A program made the position numbers and the translations under genes. Below, one piece after another: positions 18,997 to 29,313 of a stretch of DNA of 64,000 nt. The DNA comes from Marinobacter sp. S6332 (GTDB lineage: Bacteria; Pseudomonadota; Gammaproteobacteria; Pseudomonadales; Oleiphilaceae), in contig NZ_JALKAP010000005.1 in NCBI RefSeq assembly GCF_023016045.1, forward strand, positions 248,001-312,000. Direction: 5' to 3'. The notes below the pieces were generated by a model. That model did no database searches and was not told the origin of the DNA. It worked only from the letters and a program-made list of their open reading frames with translations. Numbering within the stretch: the first letter of the stretch is position 1; each line of letters starts with the position of its first letter.

Positions 18997-20676
18997 TCAA
19001 CTCTGCTTATCCAGCTTCTCTGCCAACGCATAAGAAAGCCCTTGCCGTTTGGCTTCAAACATAGCCACGTCACTCGCTTCCATTAAAGCTGTTTGGGTTT
19101 GCCCATGGTCGGGATATAGCGCTATACCAATGCTGACGCCAAGGCTAACGCTATGGCCGCATACCTCAAAGGGTTCGCTTATAGCTCTAGCTATTCGCTC
19201 AGCCACAGAGCAATACTCGCTTTCGTTTTCCAAGCCAACAATAATGCCAAAGAATTCATCGCCACCGATCCGTGCAATAGTATCCACGGATCGCACTAGC
19301 TTTGATATTTTAAGGGCGACAGACTGAAGAACGGTATCGCCAACGGCATGACCATAAAGGTCGTTAATCGGCTTAAACTTATCCAAATCAAGATAAAGGC
19401 ACGCAAAAGTGGTCCCTTGACGAATGGATGTGTTCAACGCAACTTCAAAGCGATCACTCAAAAGAAGTCGGTTTGGCAAACCGGTGAGTGGATCGTTACC
19501 AGCGCTGAAGCGCAGCGTCTCGTCTTTTATGCCGCGTTCGGAGAAATCGCTTAAAATCAACGTGTAATGAGCTTCGGCAGTTGTTGTTTGTTGGACTTTG
19601 GTTATCGCGGCCCAAGTAGCCTGAATGCCACCCTCTGCGTCGCGCAGCCAAAGTTCGCCTCGCCAATTCCCATTTTCGGCTAACGCTGGCCAGATCGTTG
19701 ATGAAAATAACCCTTCCGACCTCCCATCCAATGAGATGTCATCAAGACTACGACCAACCCAGAATGCTCGCGTGCTCTGGGTAATTCGTAAAAATGATTC
19801 GTTAGCGTCTTTAATCACACCATTTTCATCAGCGATAACAATGGCTTCGCCACTAAAACGATAAACAGTCGACCAGCGCTTTAACTGGCTTTCCCGTTCT
19901 ACCTGCTCAGTTACATCACTGAATGAGACTACCACCCTAGCCTGCCCAGACTCAGCACAACCGCTAGTTTCAATTAGTCGTGAGTTGATACAAATCCATC
20001 GATATGCGTTCCATCGGGGATTGTGTACGCCCATTAATACGTTGCTGCACGGCTCTCCTGAATTCAGTGTAACCAATACCGGGTGAGCCTGAGCTGGGAA
20101 AGGAGTGCCATCGGTGTAAACAGTGCGCCATTGGGGATCTTTAGGCACACGGCCGGTCAATTCATCACCCGTCAAACCAAGAATGTCGCAGGCTCTGGGG
20201 TTGTGTGCGATTATTTGGCCACTGCCATCGTGGACAACAACGCCCTCTTGCAGGCTGTCCATGGCAACTCGGTAAAGGGTTTCACTTTCGGCCAACTCGT
20301 TTTCGAGGTTAACCTGTTCAGTCACATCTCTGGAAATCGTCTGAAGTTCAACGACTTTTCCAATCTCATTTGTGATTGGCTGGGTAAGCGTTTCGAACCA
20401 GATATAGTCGCCCACCGAGCGGCGAATGCGGTAACGGATACGGATATTTCCATCCCCGTCTACCGCTGGCTGATGGGTTTTGTTTCGGATTAACTGTTTG
20501 TCGTTTGGGTGAAAGAGCGCATAGGGATCGGTGCCAACAAGTTCATTCGGCGTAAAGCCGAGAATTCTCTCTACCGATGGGCTGACCCATAGATAGCGCC
20601 CATCCGGCGAGTGGAGCGCAACCAGATCACTCATGTTCTGTGCAAGACGCTCGTATACACTTTCTGTAGAGGGCAT
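18997..20676 (-). CDS. Diguanylate cyclase with three PAS domains
   Basis: The soluble 559-residue protein carries three PAS domains at about 5-125, 130-245 and 260-375, then GGDEF from about 390 to the end. The active site reads RIGGDEFFG and the inhibitory I-site RSVD sits five residues earlier, so it should make c-di-GMP with product feedback. There is no EAL domain or membrane anchor, hence a cytoplasmic sensor. I use the ATG at 20676; a TTG two codons upstream is possible. It is divergent from the DUF1499 lipoprotein gene. Signals sensed by the PAS domains are unknown. Confidence 0.92.
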   Translation of the reverse strand: MPSTESVYERLAQNMSDLVALHSPDGRYLWVSPSVERILGFTPNELVGTDPYALFHPNDKQLIRNKTHQPAVDGDGNIRIRYRIRRSVGDYIWFETLTQPITNEIGKVVELQTISRDVTEQVNLENELAESETLYRVAMDSLQEGVVVHDGSGQIIAHNPRACDILGLTGDELTGRVPKDPQWRTVYTDGTPFPAQAHPVLVTLNSGEPCSNVLMGVHNPRWNAYRWICINSRLIETSGCAESGQARVVVSFSDVTEQVERESQLKRWSTVYRFSGEAIVIADENGVIKDANESFLRITQSTRAFWVGRSLDDISLDGRSEGLFSSTIWPALAENGNWRGELWLRDAEGGIQATWAAITKVQQTTTAEAHYTLILSDFSERGIKDETLRFSAGNDPLTGLPNRLLLSDRFEVALNTSIRQGTTFACLYLDLDKFKPINDLYGHAVGDTVLQSVALKISKLVRSVDTIARIGGDEFFGIIVGLENESEYCSVAERIARAISEPFEVCGHSVSLGVSIGIALYPDHGQTQTALMEASDVAMFEAKRQGLSYALAEKLDKQS

Positions 20677-20820
20677 TGGCAATGTGCAGCCGAGGTTAAT
20701 GGTTCTATTTTCGTTCTTAGTATGAAATTTACCCTATTCTTGACCGGAATAATAATGGCCACCTAACGACATGGCAATGTTCACCATGTTTAGCCTTCAA
20801 CTAAGGAACCACCCACAACT

Positions 20821-21267
20821 ATGCGTTATTTCGCCCTACCACTACTCTTGCTTTCAGGATGCGCATCCACCAGCAATGTGCCACCATCAGGGCTCGAATT
20901 CAGTCTCGACGGTTGTACACCGTTTTTAAACTGTGTATCGAGCACATCCACAAAGAGTCTCTATTCGGTAGAGCCTATTCGCTTAGCAGAGCCACTGGAT
21001 TCCTCCTCATGGGAGCTTATCAAGGCCGAAGCTCTGAAGCTGTCCGGAGCTTCATTGAACAGTGCCCGCTACGGCTATGCGGATATCACCTGCTACAGCG
21101 ATGGAGTTGGCTTTCCGGATTATTTCGAGCTGCTGGTCGATACTATCAGGCAGCAACTTGATGTCAGGTCGCAATCACTTCTAGGGTTTTACGATATGGG
21201 TGTGAACAGAGAAAGGGTTGAGTTGTTGAGAAGCCGCCTTATAGAGCGCGGCATTGCGGTCAACTAG
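20821..21267 (+). CDS. DUF1499 lipoprotein
   Basis: The 148-residue protein has a lipoprotein signal with lipobox LSGC at about 12-15. The body shows the DUF1499 layout: a CxxxxNCVSS turn, then a compact alpha/beta domain ending GVNRERVELLRSRL. Function is unknown for the family. Its TAG stop (21265-21267) overlaps the stop of the convergent DUF6172 gene within the palindrome CTAG, so the two transcription units abut with no spacer. Confidence 0.82.
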   Translation: MRYFALPLLLLSGCASTSNVPPSGLEFSLDGCTPFLNCVSSTSTKSLYSVEPIRLAEPLDSSSWELIKAEALKLSGASLNSARYGYADITCYSDGVGFPDYFELLVDTIRQQLDVRSQSLLGFYDMGVNRERVELLRSRLIERGIAVN

Positions 21268-21542
21268 CCAGCAGACATGGCTTTTGGTGTAATCTCAACA
21301 TAAACCGTCATGATCTTGTTCTCAACAAGGTCGTCAATGTGCTGCATCAGGGATGAAAGCTCTATCTCCGATGCTGTCTCTTCCGATTGCCCAAACTTAC
21401 AGTCGAAGCCCCAGTATTTCGCGCCAGCTGGCAGGGGCTTCTTACGCTCATTCTTCAGGAATTTCTTGATGTCGTGCTTCATCGAATCGACAAGGCGCGG
21501 CACTTTGATTTTTGGGTGGTCTAATTTAAACGTCTTCTTCAT
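21264..21542 (-). CDS. DUF6172 family protein
   Basis: The 92-residue protein begins MKKTFKLDHPKIKVPRLVD and contains LPAGAKYWGFDCKFG, both matching what I recall of DUF6172, a small uncharacterised gammaproteobacterial family. The ATG at 21542 has TAGGA upstream; an ORF extension to 21569 adds nine residues and is less likely. No enzymatic motif is visible. The stop overlaps that of the DUF1499 gene. Confidence 0.75.
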   Translation of the reverse strand: MKKTFKLDHPKIKVPRLVDSMKHDIKKFLKNERKKPLPAGAKYWGFDCKFGQSEETASEIELSSLMQHIDDLVENKIMTVYVEITPKAMSAG

Positions 21543-21696
21543 TGGAATCCTACTGGGGTGGGCAGACATTGTGCGCTGGATAGAAATCTATGGCGCGCAG
21601 TGTAGTTGGTACCAGAAAATACTTCCATCACTCGTAAAGAGCGTGCCCTACTCGGCAAGATGAGTGTTCGCGCAATTCCCGAATAACGGTTCTGAA

Positions 21697-23388
21697 TTAT
21701 GACGAGCAACTGTAATGGGATGCGCCACCAACACCGAAGAGCTCTAGGGGTTTTAACCGGTAGTATTTATCTTCTATGTGCTGTGACTGCTCCGTGTATG
21801 GCTGCGTCATAACATCCTGCAGTTCTCGCAGCGCCTCATAATCTCCCGCTGCCGCCTGTTGATATGCCGGTACCAAATGCCATTCGCGAAGGCTGTATTT
21901 CGGGTTAACCTGCTTCATCTGGCTCGACAGATCTTCACCCGAGTATGCTGACTTCACGTTTTCTGAATTGGTGATTCCCACCAGCGTTCGCCACTGATTA
22001 AGCCAGGCGGACCAGCGTTCGTTCAGGCCGTCTGGGTTTTTATAGAAGCTCTTTTTCAGCGGGCCTATATCATCCGGAAGCGCTGAAAGCTCACGGAAAA
22101 AAAGAGTGTAATCCACCGGCGTTTGCATCATCAGCTCTGCCAGATCACGAAACAATGGTGGGTTAAATTTATCCAGCCCAAGTTTCGCTGCCCACATTTT
22201 TTCCATCTCGGCCTGCATTGCTGCTGCAAAGCCTTCTCTAATCTCGTTGAGTTTTTGCAAGCAGTGCGGGTGTTCAGCCAATAACGGTCGCAATGCCACG
22301 CAAAACATGTGGAAATTTGCCTCGGCGGCCACGGGCTGGTTTAGAAATGAGTAGTGAACTCCCCCACCCGTCCAAGGCTGGAAGCGCGGATTGAATACGT
22401 CGCAGAAGCCGAAGGGGCCGTAGTCCAGAGTATAGCCGCCTGCGGCGCAGTTATCGCTGTTGAAGTTGCCTTGGCAGTAGCCAACGCGGATCCAGTTGGC
22501 CACCAGCGATGTGAGCCGGCTGCGAAATTCCTGCGCAAGCGCCACTACCTTGTCCTGCATGGCCAAGGTGGGGTCAATCACGTTACTGTAGTCGCGGTTA
22601 ATCAGGTGCAACACAATCTTTTCGAGTTCTTCCAGCGCTTGCGGGTGCTCATTTTTGCGAGCGCGACGACCAAACAACTCAAGCTGCCCGACACGAATAA
22701 ACGAAGAAGCCACCCGAGTTGTGATGGCCACAGGCTCGGATACCAGAATATCCGGATCCCTCGACCGTGAACCTTCGGAATACCAGGGGCGCCTGACTTT
22801 CTCGGTTTTTGACACATACAGGCTTAGTGATCGTGACGTGGGCACACCCAGCGCATGCATGTGCTCCTGTGCCAGAAACTCCCGTACGCTGGAACGTAAA
22901 ACCGCTCGGCCATCGCCACCGCGACAATAGGGTGTGCGGCCACCGCCTTTTAGCTGCATTTCCCAGCGGTGACCGTTGATTACCGCTTCCAGCACCGAAA
23001 TCGCACGGCCGTCGCCATATCCGTTGCCGGTCTGAAACGGGCATTGTTGAACATATTCGGTGCCCATAATGGACAATGCGTAGCCACAGGCCCAACCCAC
23101 CTTGCGCATAGGCGCGGGTGCAAACGAAAGGTCTCCGGAGAAGATGCGCACGAAGTCGTCAGACTGCGCGAAATCGTCAGCAAGACCCAGATCGCGAAAC
23201 AGGTTGTAGCTGTGGGCCACGTACTCGGGGTTTTCCATGGGCGTAGGAACAACCGGTACGTAATGGCCACTGAATACTTGCCGTGGTGCGTGATCCTGCC
23301 CATCTGGCGTCGCATCCGGATCGCAGTTGAGCGAGTCCATCAGCGAATAGTTGGTCAACACTGCAAGATCGTCGAGGGTTTCGATCAT
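21697..23388 (-). CDS. selO: Protein adenylyltransferase SelO (YdiU)
   Basis: This 563-residue pseudokinase-fold enzyme transfers AMP to Ser/Thr/Tyr residues of target proteins, with a redox-protective role in relatives. Motifs seen: [20 protein letters not shown] (nucleotide site), [42 protein letters not shown] (metal and catalytic region) and [10 protein letters not shown]. The C-terminus is CSS, where a cysteine sits at the position of selenocysteine in eukaryotic SelO; the stop is TAA, so no Sec readthrough. It is about 80 residues longer than E. coli YdiU. It lies next to, but is not obviously linked to, the cus operon. Confidence 0.93.
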   Translation of the reverse strand: MIETLDDLAVLTNYSLMDSLNCDPDATPDGQDHAPRQVFSGHYVPVVPTPMENPEYVAHSYNLFRDLGLADDFAQSDDFVRIFSGDLSFAPAPMRKVGWACGYALSIMGTEYVQQCPFQTGNGYGDGRAISVLEAVINGHRWEMQLKGGGRTPYCRGGDGRAVLRSSVREFLAQEHMHALGVPTSRSLSLYVSKTEKVRRPWYSEGSRSRDPDILVSEPVAITTRVASSFIRVGQLELFGRRARKNEHPQALEELEKIVLHLINRDYSNVIDPTLAMQDKVVALAQEFRSRLTSLVANWIRVGYCQGNFNSDNCAAGGYTLDYGPFGFCDVFNPRFQPWTGGGVHYSFLNQPVAAEANFHMFCVALRPLLAEHPHCLQKLNEIREGFAAAMQAEMEKMWAAKLGLDKFNPPLFRDLAELMMQTPVDYTLFFRELSALPDDIGPLKKSFYKNPDGLNERWSAWLNQWRTLVGITNSENVKSAYSGEDLSSQMKQVNPKYSLREWHLVPAYQQAAAGDYEALRELQDVMTQPYTEQSQHIEDKYYRLKPLELFGVGGASHYSCSS

Positions 23389-23408
23389 AGGGGTTCCTCA
23401 AGAGTCGG

Positions 23409-26400
23409 TTAGGATAGCGCCCTGCGCCTCCACAGATAAAACAACACCGGGATTACCAACAAAGCCAAAATCACCGCCGTCACCATACCACCTACCATCG
23501 GCGCTGCAATACGGCCCATAACCTCAGAGCCTGTTCCGGTGCCAATCATAATGGGAACCAGGCCACCGATGATCGCGGCGGCAGTCATCATCACCGGTCG
23601 CACCCGCATACCGGCGCCGTGAAGTACCGCATGGCGCAGTGTTTCCCGCCTCGGCGTCAGGCCTTTCTTCTCGCAGGTTTCAAGCATTGCCCGGTAGGAC
23701 TGGTTGAGGTACACCAGCATGATGACACCTATCTCTACGGCGACACCGGCCAGCGCAATAAAACCAACCCCCACCGCTACCGAGAAGTTGTAGCCTAACA
23801 GATACATCAGCCACACAGCTCCAACCATTGCGAACGGAAGCGTGCCCATTATGATGCCCACTTCTGTAAAGTTTCTGAAATTCAGGAACAGCAGGATGAT
23901 GATAATGGCCAGAGTTAACGGCACCACGTAAGACAGCTTTTCTTTCGCGCGAAGCATGTACTCATACTGGCCCGACCAGGCGATGGAGTAACCCGCTGGC
24001 AGATCCAGCTCTGCTTGCACGGTCGTCATTGCCTGCTCCACGTAGGTGCCCACATCCACACCTTCGATATCCACAAAAGACCAGCCGTTCAGACGGGCAT
24101 TTTCGCTTTTGATCGCCGGTGGCCCATCTTCTATCCGGATATCCGCGACATCAGCCAGCGCGATCCTCTGGCCCGAGGCCGTGACGATGGGGAGCTGTTC
24201 CAGTTTCTCGGGTGAATCCCGGTAGTCTTCCGGATAGCGAAGGTTAATGGGGTAACGCTCAAGGCCCTCGATGGTTCTGGAGACATTGATCCCGCCAATC
24301 GCAGAGGCAACCACTTGCTGTACGTCCGCAATATTCAAGCCATAACGCGCAGCGCGTTCACGATTGATATCCACCTTGATGTATCGCCCACCTGCTACTC
24401 GCTCTGAGTAAACCGAAGCGGTGCCGGGCACGTCAGCCAGAATTTCTTCCAGACGTTTTCCGACATTTTGAATAGTAGCCAAATCTGGCCCGGCGATTTT
24501 GATGCCTACGGGGGTTTTGATACCCGTCGCCAGCATGTCGATGCGGGTGATGATCGGCATAACCCAGGCGTTGGTGACACCAGGAAAACGAATCAGTGTG
24601 TTGAGTTCATGTTTGAGCTTGTCTGTGGTCATGCCGTCACGCCACTGATCCCGGGGTTTGAGCTGAATGAAGGTTTCAATCATGGTCAAAGGTGCAGGGT
24701 CGGTTGCCGTATCTGCACGCCCTACTTTACCGAACACGGTTTCCACTTCCGGTACCGTTGCAATCAGTTTGTCCGTCTGCTGAAGTAGCTGACGGGCTTT
24801 GCCGATTGAGATGCCCGGATAGGTCGTGGGCATGTACATCAAGTCCCCTTCGTCCAGCGGGGGGATGAACTCACTACCAATTTTTGTTGCAGGCCACAGG
24901 CCCACAGCCAATACCAGAATTGCACCGAGCACGGTTGACAGAGGAAACCTGAGTACCAGTTTCAGCACCGGCATATAAGCGCCCACCAGCAGGCGGTTCA
25001 CGGGATTCTTATGCTCCGGTAACACCTTACCCCGGATAAAGTAGCCCATTAGTACTGGAACCAGCGTCACCGCAAGCGCGGCACTGGCTGCCATAGCGTA
25101 GGTTTTGGTGAACGCCAGTGGCGCAAACATTCGCCCTTCCTGTGCTTCAAGCGCAAACACAGGCACAAAACTGACGGTAATGATCAACAGCGAGAAAAAC
25201 AGCGCCGGGCCGACTTCCGAAGCAGACTTGGTGACAATCTCCCATCGATTCTCCGGCGTGAGCGGCGTTCGCTCCATATGCTTATGCATGTTCTCTATCA
25301 TGACTATGGCCCCATCAATCATGGCGCCGATAGCAATGGCGATACCGCCGAGGGACATAATGTTGGCGTTGATGCCTTGCCAGTACATGATGATAACCGC
25401 CGTCAAAATACCCACAGGCAAGCTGAGGATCGCCACCAGCGAAGACCGCAGGTGGAACAAAAACACGATACAGACCAGACCCACCACAAAAAACTCTTCC
25501 AGCAGCTTGAACCAGAGGTTGTTGACGGCTCGTTCAATCAGGCCCGAGCGATCGTAAACCGTGACCACTTCAACGCCATCAGGCAGGCTCGATTGCAGTT
25601 CGCCCAGCTTAGCCTTAACGCCATTGATGGTTTCCTGAGCATTTTCGCCGAAGCGCATCACCACTATGCCACCAACGGCCTCCCCTTCCCCGTTCAGCTC
25701 GGCAATACCGCGCCTCATCTGTGGCCCCACTTCGACACTGGCCACATCCTGGAGCAGAACCGGTGTGCCGTTCACATCCAGGCCTAGCGGAATTGCCATC
25801 AGGTCCTCGCGGGATTGAATATAACCTGAGGTGCGAACCATGTATTCCGCCTCCGCCATTTCAATAACCGATGCCCCGACCTCCTGATTGCCCTGCTTGA
25901 TCGCTGTCTGGATAAGAGAAAGTGGAATCCCCAGCGCACGGAGCTTCTCGGGGCTGACCTTGACCTGATATTGCTTCACCATGCCGCCGAGCGCAGCAAC
26001 CTCTGAAACACCTGGCACGGTTTGCAGTTCGTACTTGAGAAACCAATCCTGAAGACTACGCAACTGGCTCAGGTCGTTCTGCCCTGTGCGATCAACCAGC
26101 GCGTAGAGATACACCCAGCCAACACCGGTAGCGTCCGGCCCCAACTGAGGACGTGCCGAATCAGGCAGGTTGGGTGCCACTTGCGAGAGATACTCCAGAA
26201 CTCTGGAGCGAGCCCAATACATATCGGTATCTTCATCGAAAATCACGTAAACGTAGGAGTCCCCGAAAAACGAATAGCCACGCACGGTTTCCGCACCGGG
26301 AACCGACAGCATGGCGGTCGTCAAGGGATAGGTCACCTGGTCTTCTACGACCTGTGGAGCTTGTCCCGGGAAGCTGGTTTTAATGATAACTTGCACATCA

Positions 26401-26528
26401 GACAGATCTGGAAGAGCATCGACCGGGGTTTTACTGAGTGAGTACAGACCCAGCCCTGTTATTAACAAACTCGCCAGCAGAACCAGAAAGCGGTTTCGAA
26501 TGGACCAATAGATAATCGACTGAATCAT
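23409..26528 (-). CDS. cusA: Heavy-metal efflux RND permease (CusA/CzcA family)
   Basis: The 1039-residue inner-membrane proton antiporter pump has twelve hydrophobic segments, two large periplasmic loops, and the HME-RND signature GAMIDGAIVMIENMHKHME in TM4 with the proton-relay Asp. VRPVMMTAAAIIGGLVPIM and the Met-containing VMPIITRIDMLATGIKTPVGIKI match Cu/Ag pumps better than Zn/Co pumps. It takes Cu(I) from CusB or the periplasm and passes it to the outer-membrane channel. Start and upstream stop overlap as TGATG, so it is co-translated with cusB. Confidence 0.95.
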   Translation of the reverse strand: MIQSIIYWSIRNRFLVLLASLLITGLGLYSLSKTPVDALPDLSDVQVIIKTSFPGQAPQVVEDQVTYPLTTAMLSVPGAETVRGYSFFGDSYVYVIFDEDTDMYWARSRVLEYLSQVAPNLPDSARPQLGPDATGVGWVYLYALVDRTGQNDLSQLRSLQDWFLKYELQTVPGVSEVAALGGMVKQYQVKVSPEKLRALGIPLSLIQTAIKQGNQEVGASVIEMAEAEYMVRTSGYIQSREDLMAIPLGLDVNGTPVLLQDVASVEVGPQMRRGIAELNGEGEAVGGIVVMRFGENAQETINGVKAKLGELQSSLPDGVEVVTVYDRSGLIERAVNNLWFKLLEEFFVVGLVCIVFLFHLRSSLVAILSLPVGILTAVIIMYWQGINANIMSLGGIAIAIGAMIDGAIVMIENMHKHMERTPLTPENRWEIVTKSASEVGPALFFSLLIITVSFVPVFALEAQEGRMFAPLAFTKTYAMAASAALAVTLVPVLMGYFIRGKVLPEHKNPVNRLLVGAYMPVLKLVLRFPLSTVLGAILVLAVGLWPATKIGSEFIPPLDEGDLMYMPTTYPGISIGKARQLLQQTDKLIATVPEVETVFGKVGRADTATDPAPLTMIETFIQLKPRDQWRDGMTTDKLKHELNTLIRFPGVTNAWVMPIITRIDMLATGIKTPVGIKIAGPDLATIQNVGKRLEEILADVPGTASVYSERVAGGRYIKVDINRERAARYGLNIADVQQVVASAIGGINVSRTIEGLERYPINLRYPEDYRDSPEKLEQLPIVTASGQRIALADVADIRIEDGPPAIKSENARLNGWSFVDIEGVDVGTYVEQAMTTVQAELDLPAGYSIAWSGQYEYMLRAKEKLSYVVPLTLAIIIILLFLNFRNFTEVGIIMGTLPFAMVGAVWLMYLLGYNFSVAVGVGFIALAGVAVEIGVIMLVYLNQSYRAMLETCEKKGLTPRRETLRHAVLHGAGMRVRPVMMTAAAIIGGLVPIMIGTGTGSEVMGRIAAPMVGGMVTAVILALLVIPVLFYLWRRRALS

Positions 26529-27811
26529 CAGTTGGCCCCCTTATGGTTCATGTTTCCATGATCCATTTCTGCGTGATCCATCGAATCAGCGGGCTTGGCC
26601 GACATACGCAGAAAATCCGAGGTCTTGCTGGATTCGGAATCAATCAGGAATTGGGCGGATGTCACTACCTCATCACCTGGCATGACACCCTCAAGGATTT
26701 CAGCGTACTTCTCACCAACACGTCCGACCTTCACCGTGACGGATTTGAACGCCCCGCCATCCAGAGCCAGCACCAGTCGGTCGGTCTGGCCGGTTCGAAT
26801 AACCGATTCACGAGGTACCAGAAGCTGTCGGCTGGTGCGGGCACCCTGAATGTTCAGCTCTGCAAACATGCCTGGCAACAAAGTGCCATCAGCATTGTCA
26901 AAACGCATTCTTACCCGGGCGGTACGGGTTTTGGGGTTAACTTCCGGGTACACATAATCCACTTTTCCGGTCCATTGACGACCGGGCAGATAGTCCAGCG
27001 TCATCGCCACGCGATTGTCAGATGCCACTGCGGACAACTGACGTTCAAATACTTCACCAATAACCCACACCTCATCCAGCGCAGCAATGGATAGAACCCG
27101 ATCCCCTGGCTTGATAAACATACCCTCGCGAACATTGAGGTTGTCGATAACACCAGAGGTGGGCGCATAAACCGTTAAAGTACGCTGCAATTCCCGGGTT
27201 TTCGTGAGCTGGCGGATCAAACCTTCAGGCACGTTAAGCGCAGCCAGGCGCTCCTTGGCAGCATTAACCAAACGCTCATTGCCCCGGTTTAACGCCAGAA
27301 TCAGTTCATCCTGAGCGTTGACCAGCGTAGGCGAATAAAGTGTGTAGAGCGGCTTGCCCTTCTCCACCGGTTCGCCCTCTGCCTTCACATAGAGTTTCTC
27401 GATCCACCCCTCAACCCGAGGATGGACATGAGCCATGTCGTCTTCACTATATTGAACGTATCCCACCGTTGTTATGTTGTTCGGTAGCCTCCCCTGAATG
27501 ACCCGATCCGTCCTCACACCCAGGTTGTTAACCACATTCGGCGAAATACGAACAGTACCAGGGGCATCTTCGCCCAATACGCTATCTGCATAGACCGGTA
27601 TCAGGTCCATCCCCATGGGAGATTTACCCGGTTTGTCGCTCTTGTAATTGGGATCCATGGGGGCTACCCAATGCAAGGGCTCTTTACTGGCATTGCTGGT
27701 GGCCTTGGCCACAGCAGCCTGTGGTGCTTCTGGGGTAAGCCAGTAGGTCGCTGCTGCCCCGGCCACGCCACCTAACAACAAAAAGCCCAATGGGCGTATA
27801 ACATTTGCCAT
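26528..27811 (-). CDS. cusB: RND periplasmic adaptor (CusB-like) with heavy-metal-binding domain
   Basis: The 427-residue membrane fusion protein links the CusA pump to the outer channel. N-terminal membrane anchor (5-22); then a heavy-metal-binding domain, HWVAPMDPNY and SPMGMDLIPVY (about 47-75); then barrel-sandwich hybrid, helical hairpin and beta-barrel. The C-terminal tail is Met/His-rich (MDHAEMDHGNMNHKG), likely a Cu(I) delivery site. Domain order is that of CusB with an extra metal-binding module. CAGGA precedes the ATG; 5 bases separate it from the upstream TolC-like gene. Confidence 0.94.
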   Translation of the reverse strand: MANVIRPLGFLLLGGVAGAAATYWLTPEAPQAAVAKATSNASKEPLHWVAPMDPNYKSDKPGKSPMGMDLIPVYADSVLGEDAPGTVRISPNVVNNLGVRTDRVIQGRLPNNITTVGYVQYSEDDMAHVHPRVEGWIEKLYVKAEGEPVEKGKPLYTLYSPTLVNAQDELILALNRGNERLVNAAKERLAALNVPEGLIRQLTKTRELQRTLTVYAPTSGVIDNLNVREGMFIKPGDRVLSIAALDEVWVIGEVFERQLSAVASDNRVAMTLDYLPGRQWTGKVDYVYPEVNPKTRTARVRMRFDNADGTLLPGMFAELNIQGARTSRQLLVPRESVIRTGQTDRLVLALDGGAFKSVTVKVGRVGEKYAEILEGVMPGDEVVTSAQFLIDSESSKTSDFLRMSAKPADSMDHAEMDHGNMNHKGAN

Positions 27812-27816
27812 GATTG

Positions 27817-29136
27817 TTATTCCTGGGAGTTTTTCAGTGAGAATGAGGGGCTGCCAGACGTTCCGGCTGTGAGATAACGGAAGCTCGCCAGGTTTTTAGC
27901 ACGTTCAGCCGTCATCTGTATAAAATCAACCTGCGCGTTCAGCTCCGCGATACGCGCACGGACGGCTTCGGCAAAATCGCCATCATCGTTGTTGTAAGCT
28001 GAGAGCGCAGCATTGGCCTGCTCCCTTGTTTGCGGAAGCAGCGCCTGCTCATAAAGCCTGATGCGGTCATCGAGCCGTTTAATTCGGGTAGCCGCCGCAC
28101 GGGCCTCGGCTTTAATTCGCCGAACCTGCAGCATTCGGTCAGACTTCGCGGCTTCCACGCGCGCGATTGCAGCGCTCACGGTGCGATCCTGGCGATTGCC
28201 AGTGAAGATAGGCAGATCAAACCCGATCCCGATTGAAAACAGATCCGCCCGGTCCTGGCCGTTCGGTGCCTGATCCCGATACCCATACTGGGCGGACACA
28301 GTCCACTCCGGCTTGTAAGCCTGGCGAGCCAGCTCAACATCAACAGACCCGGCATCAATCAACTGGTCTGTGGCGCGAATTGAAGCGTGGCTGATCACGG
28401 GGTTATCACTGAAATCAAACGCTGTACCTGGAAGCCTGGCTAACAGATTCGGTGGAATATGCTCGCTTACCCGCAAACGAAAGGTGTCAGTACCTACCCA
28501 CTCCCCCAACTCTTCCTGGGCGGTTTCCATCTGCGAGTGTAGTGCCGTCAAGCGGTCATCAAGGCGGGTCAACTCCAGGGAAGCACGGATAATATCCTGC
28601 TGTCGTGAACCGTTCATTGTTGAGGTGTACCCGGCCTCCGCAACATCGGCCAACTGCTCAAAAAGCCCCCGATTGCTTTCAATCAATCGAATACTTTCTT
28701 GGGCTTTCCAAAGTTCAAGCCAAAGGTAAGTGACCGACCTGACCACCAATTTCTCTCGATTCTCGCGCTGAAACGATTGGGAATCTGCAAGCTCTTTCTT
28801 CTTTTCGCGGGCGAGATACCGGCTATCACCACGGGGGAATCGCTGACTGAGGCCGATAGTGGCTTGTGTCATGCCTTCTTGGCCGGTATCGAAGGTATCC
28901 GTGGGAAGGTTTGCGGCACCTATGGTAATTCGCGGATCCGGTAACGCAGCTGCTGCAACAGATTCATCAAGTAGCGCCTTCTGCAGTTGGATGCTTTGGG
29001 CCGACCAGGGGTCCCCACGAACCGCAATATCAATAGCCTCTTCAAGGGCAAGTCTCGGTTCCGCAGAAAGACCGAGACTCGTAAAAAAAAGGGCACCTAT
29101 TATAGCTGTCTTATAAACATGAAGCAGATTATTCAA
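27817..29136 (-). CDS. Outer-membrane efflux protein (TolC/CusC family)
   Basis: The 439-residue protein has a signal peptide (about 8-25, ending SLGLSA-EP) and two copies of the outer-membrane efflux protein repeat: LALEEAIDIAVRGDP near the N-terminus and a long heptad-rich helix that ends near MTAERAKNLASFRYLTAG. It should complete a tripartite Cu export complex with CusBA. The start is a TTG at 29136 with GGAG 8 bases before it; an ATG further upstream is out of frame. It is first in the cus operon, 51 bases from the CTGAA box. Confidence 0.88.
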   Translation of the reverse strand: MNNLLHVYKTAIIGALFFTSLGLSAEPRLALEEAIDIAVRGDPWSAQSIQLQKALLDESVAAAALPDPRITIGAANLPTDTFDTGQEGMTQATIGLSQRFPRGDSRYLAREKKKELADSQSFQRENREKLVVRSVTYLWLELWKAQESIRLIESNRGLFEQLADVAEAGYTSTMNGSRQQDIIRASLELTRLDDRLTALHSQMETAQEELGEWVGTDTFRLRVSEHIPPNLLARLPGTAFDFSDNPVISHASIRATDQLIDAGSVDVELARQAYKPEWTVSAQYGYRDQAPNGQDRADLFSIGIGFDLPIFTGNRQDRTVSAAIARVEAAKSDRMLQVRRIKAEARAAATRIKRLDDRIRLYEQALLPQTREQANAALSAYNNDDGDFAEAVRARIAELNAQVDFIQMTAERAKNLASFRYLTAGTSGSPSFSLKNSQE

Positions 29137-29187
29137 GTTGCATTCTCCACTAAATTGGTACGCAGCGAAGAATCATAGAAGTGTTAT

Positions 29188-29203
29188 CTGAACTCAGACT
29201 GAA
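29188..29203 (-). promoter_or_regulatory. CTGAA-N6-CTGAA box upstream of the cus operon
   Basis: Two CTGAA half-sites lie 11 bp apart (5+6+5); read in the direction of the cusC gene the element is TTCAG-N6-TTCAG, 51 bases ahead of its TTG start. It is one of six identical-grammar elements in the copper region. An 11-bp direct repeat is the classic footprint of an OmpR/PhoB-family dimer. The immediate neighbour of the box (CTGAAAT) is also shared with the copper box near 39164. Confidence 0.75.
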
Positions 29204-29297
29204 ATTTCACAACCAATTATGTGATTTTGATCTGAGTCAATTATTCTTAATTACTGATAAATATCAAAAAAATAATTGCGTTTATTTTATTATTTAT

Positions 29298-29313
29298 TTC
29301 AGTGTCAGTTCAG
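29298..29313 (+). promoter_or_regulatory. TTCAG-N6-TTCAG box upstream of the Met-rich protein gene
   Basis: This is the same 11-bp direct repeat (TTCAG TGTCAG TTCAG), now reading on the plus strand, 49 bases before the ATG at 29363. Together with the box at 29188 it makes an inverted pair that serves both divergent units. The nearby TTTAAA (29323-29328) could be a -10 element. Confidence 0.75.

Noticed and set aside
22354..22770. Plus-strand frame opposite selO
   Set aside because: Antisense shadow; selO shows clear catalytic motifs on the minus strand.
29207..29224. TCACA-N8-TGTGA inverted repeat resembling a CRP site
   Set aside because: The half-sites are in the reverse order of CRP (TGTGA-N6-TCACA) and the spacer is wrong; it is probably incidental beside the copper box.
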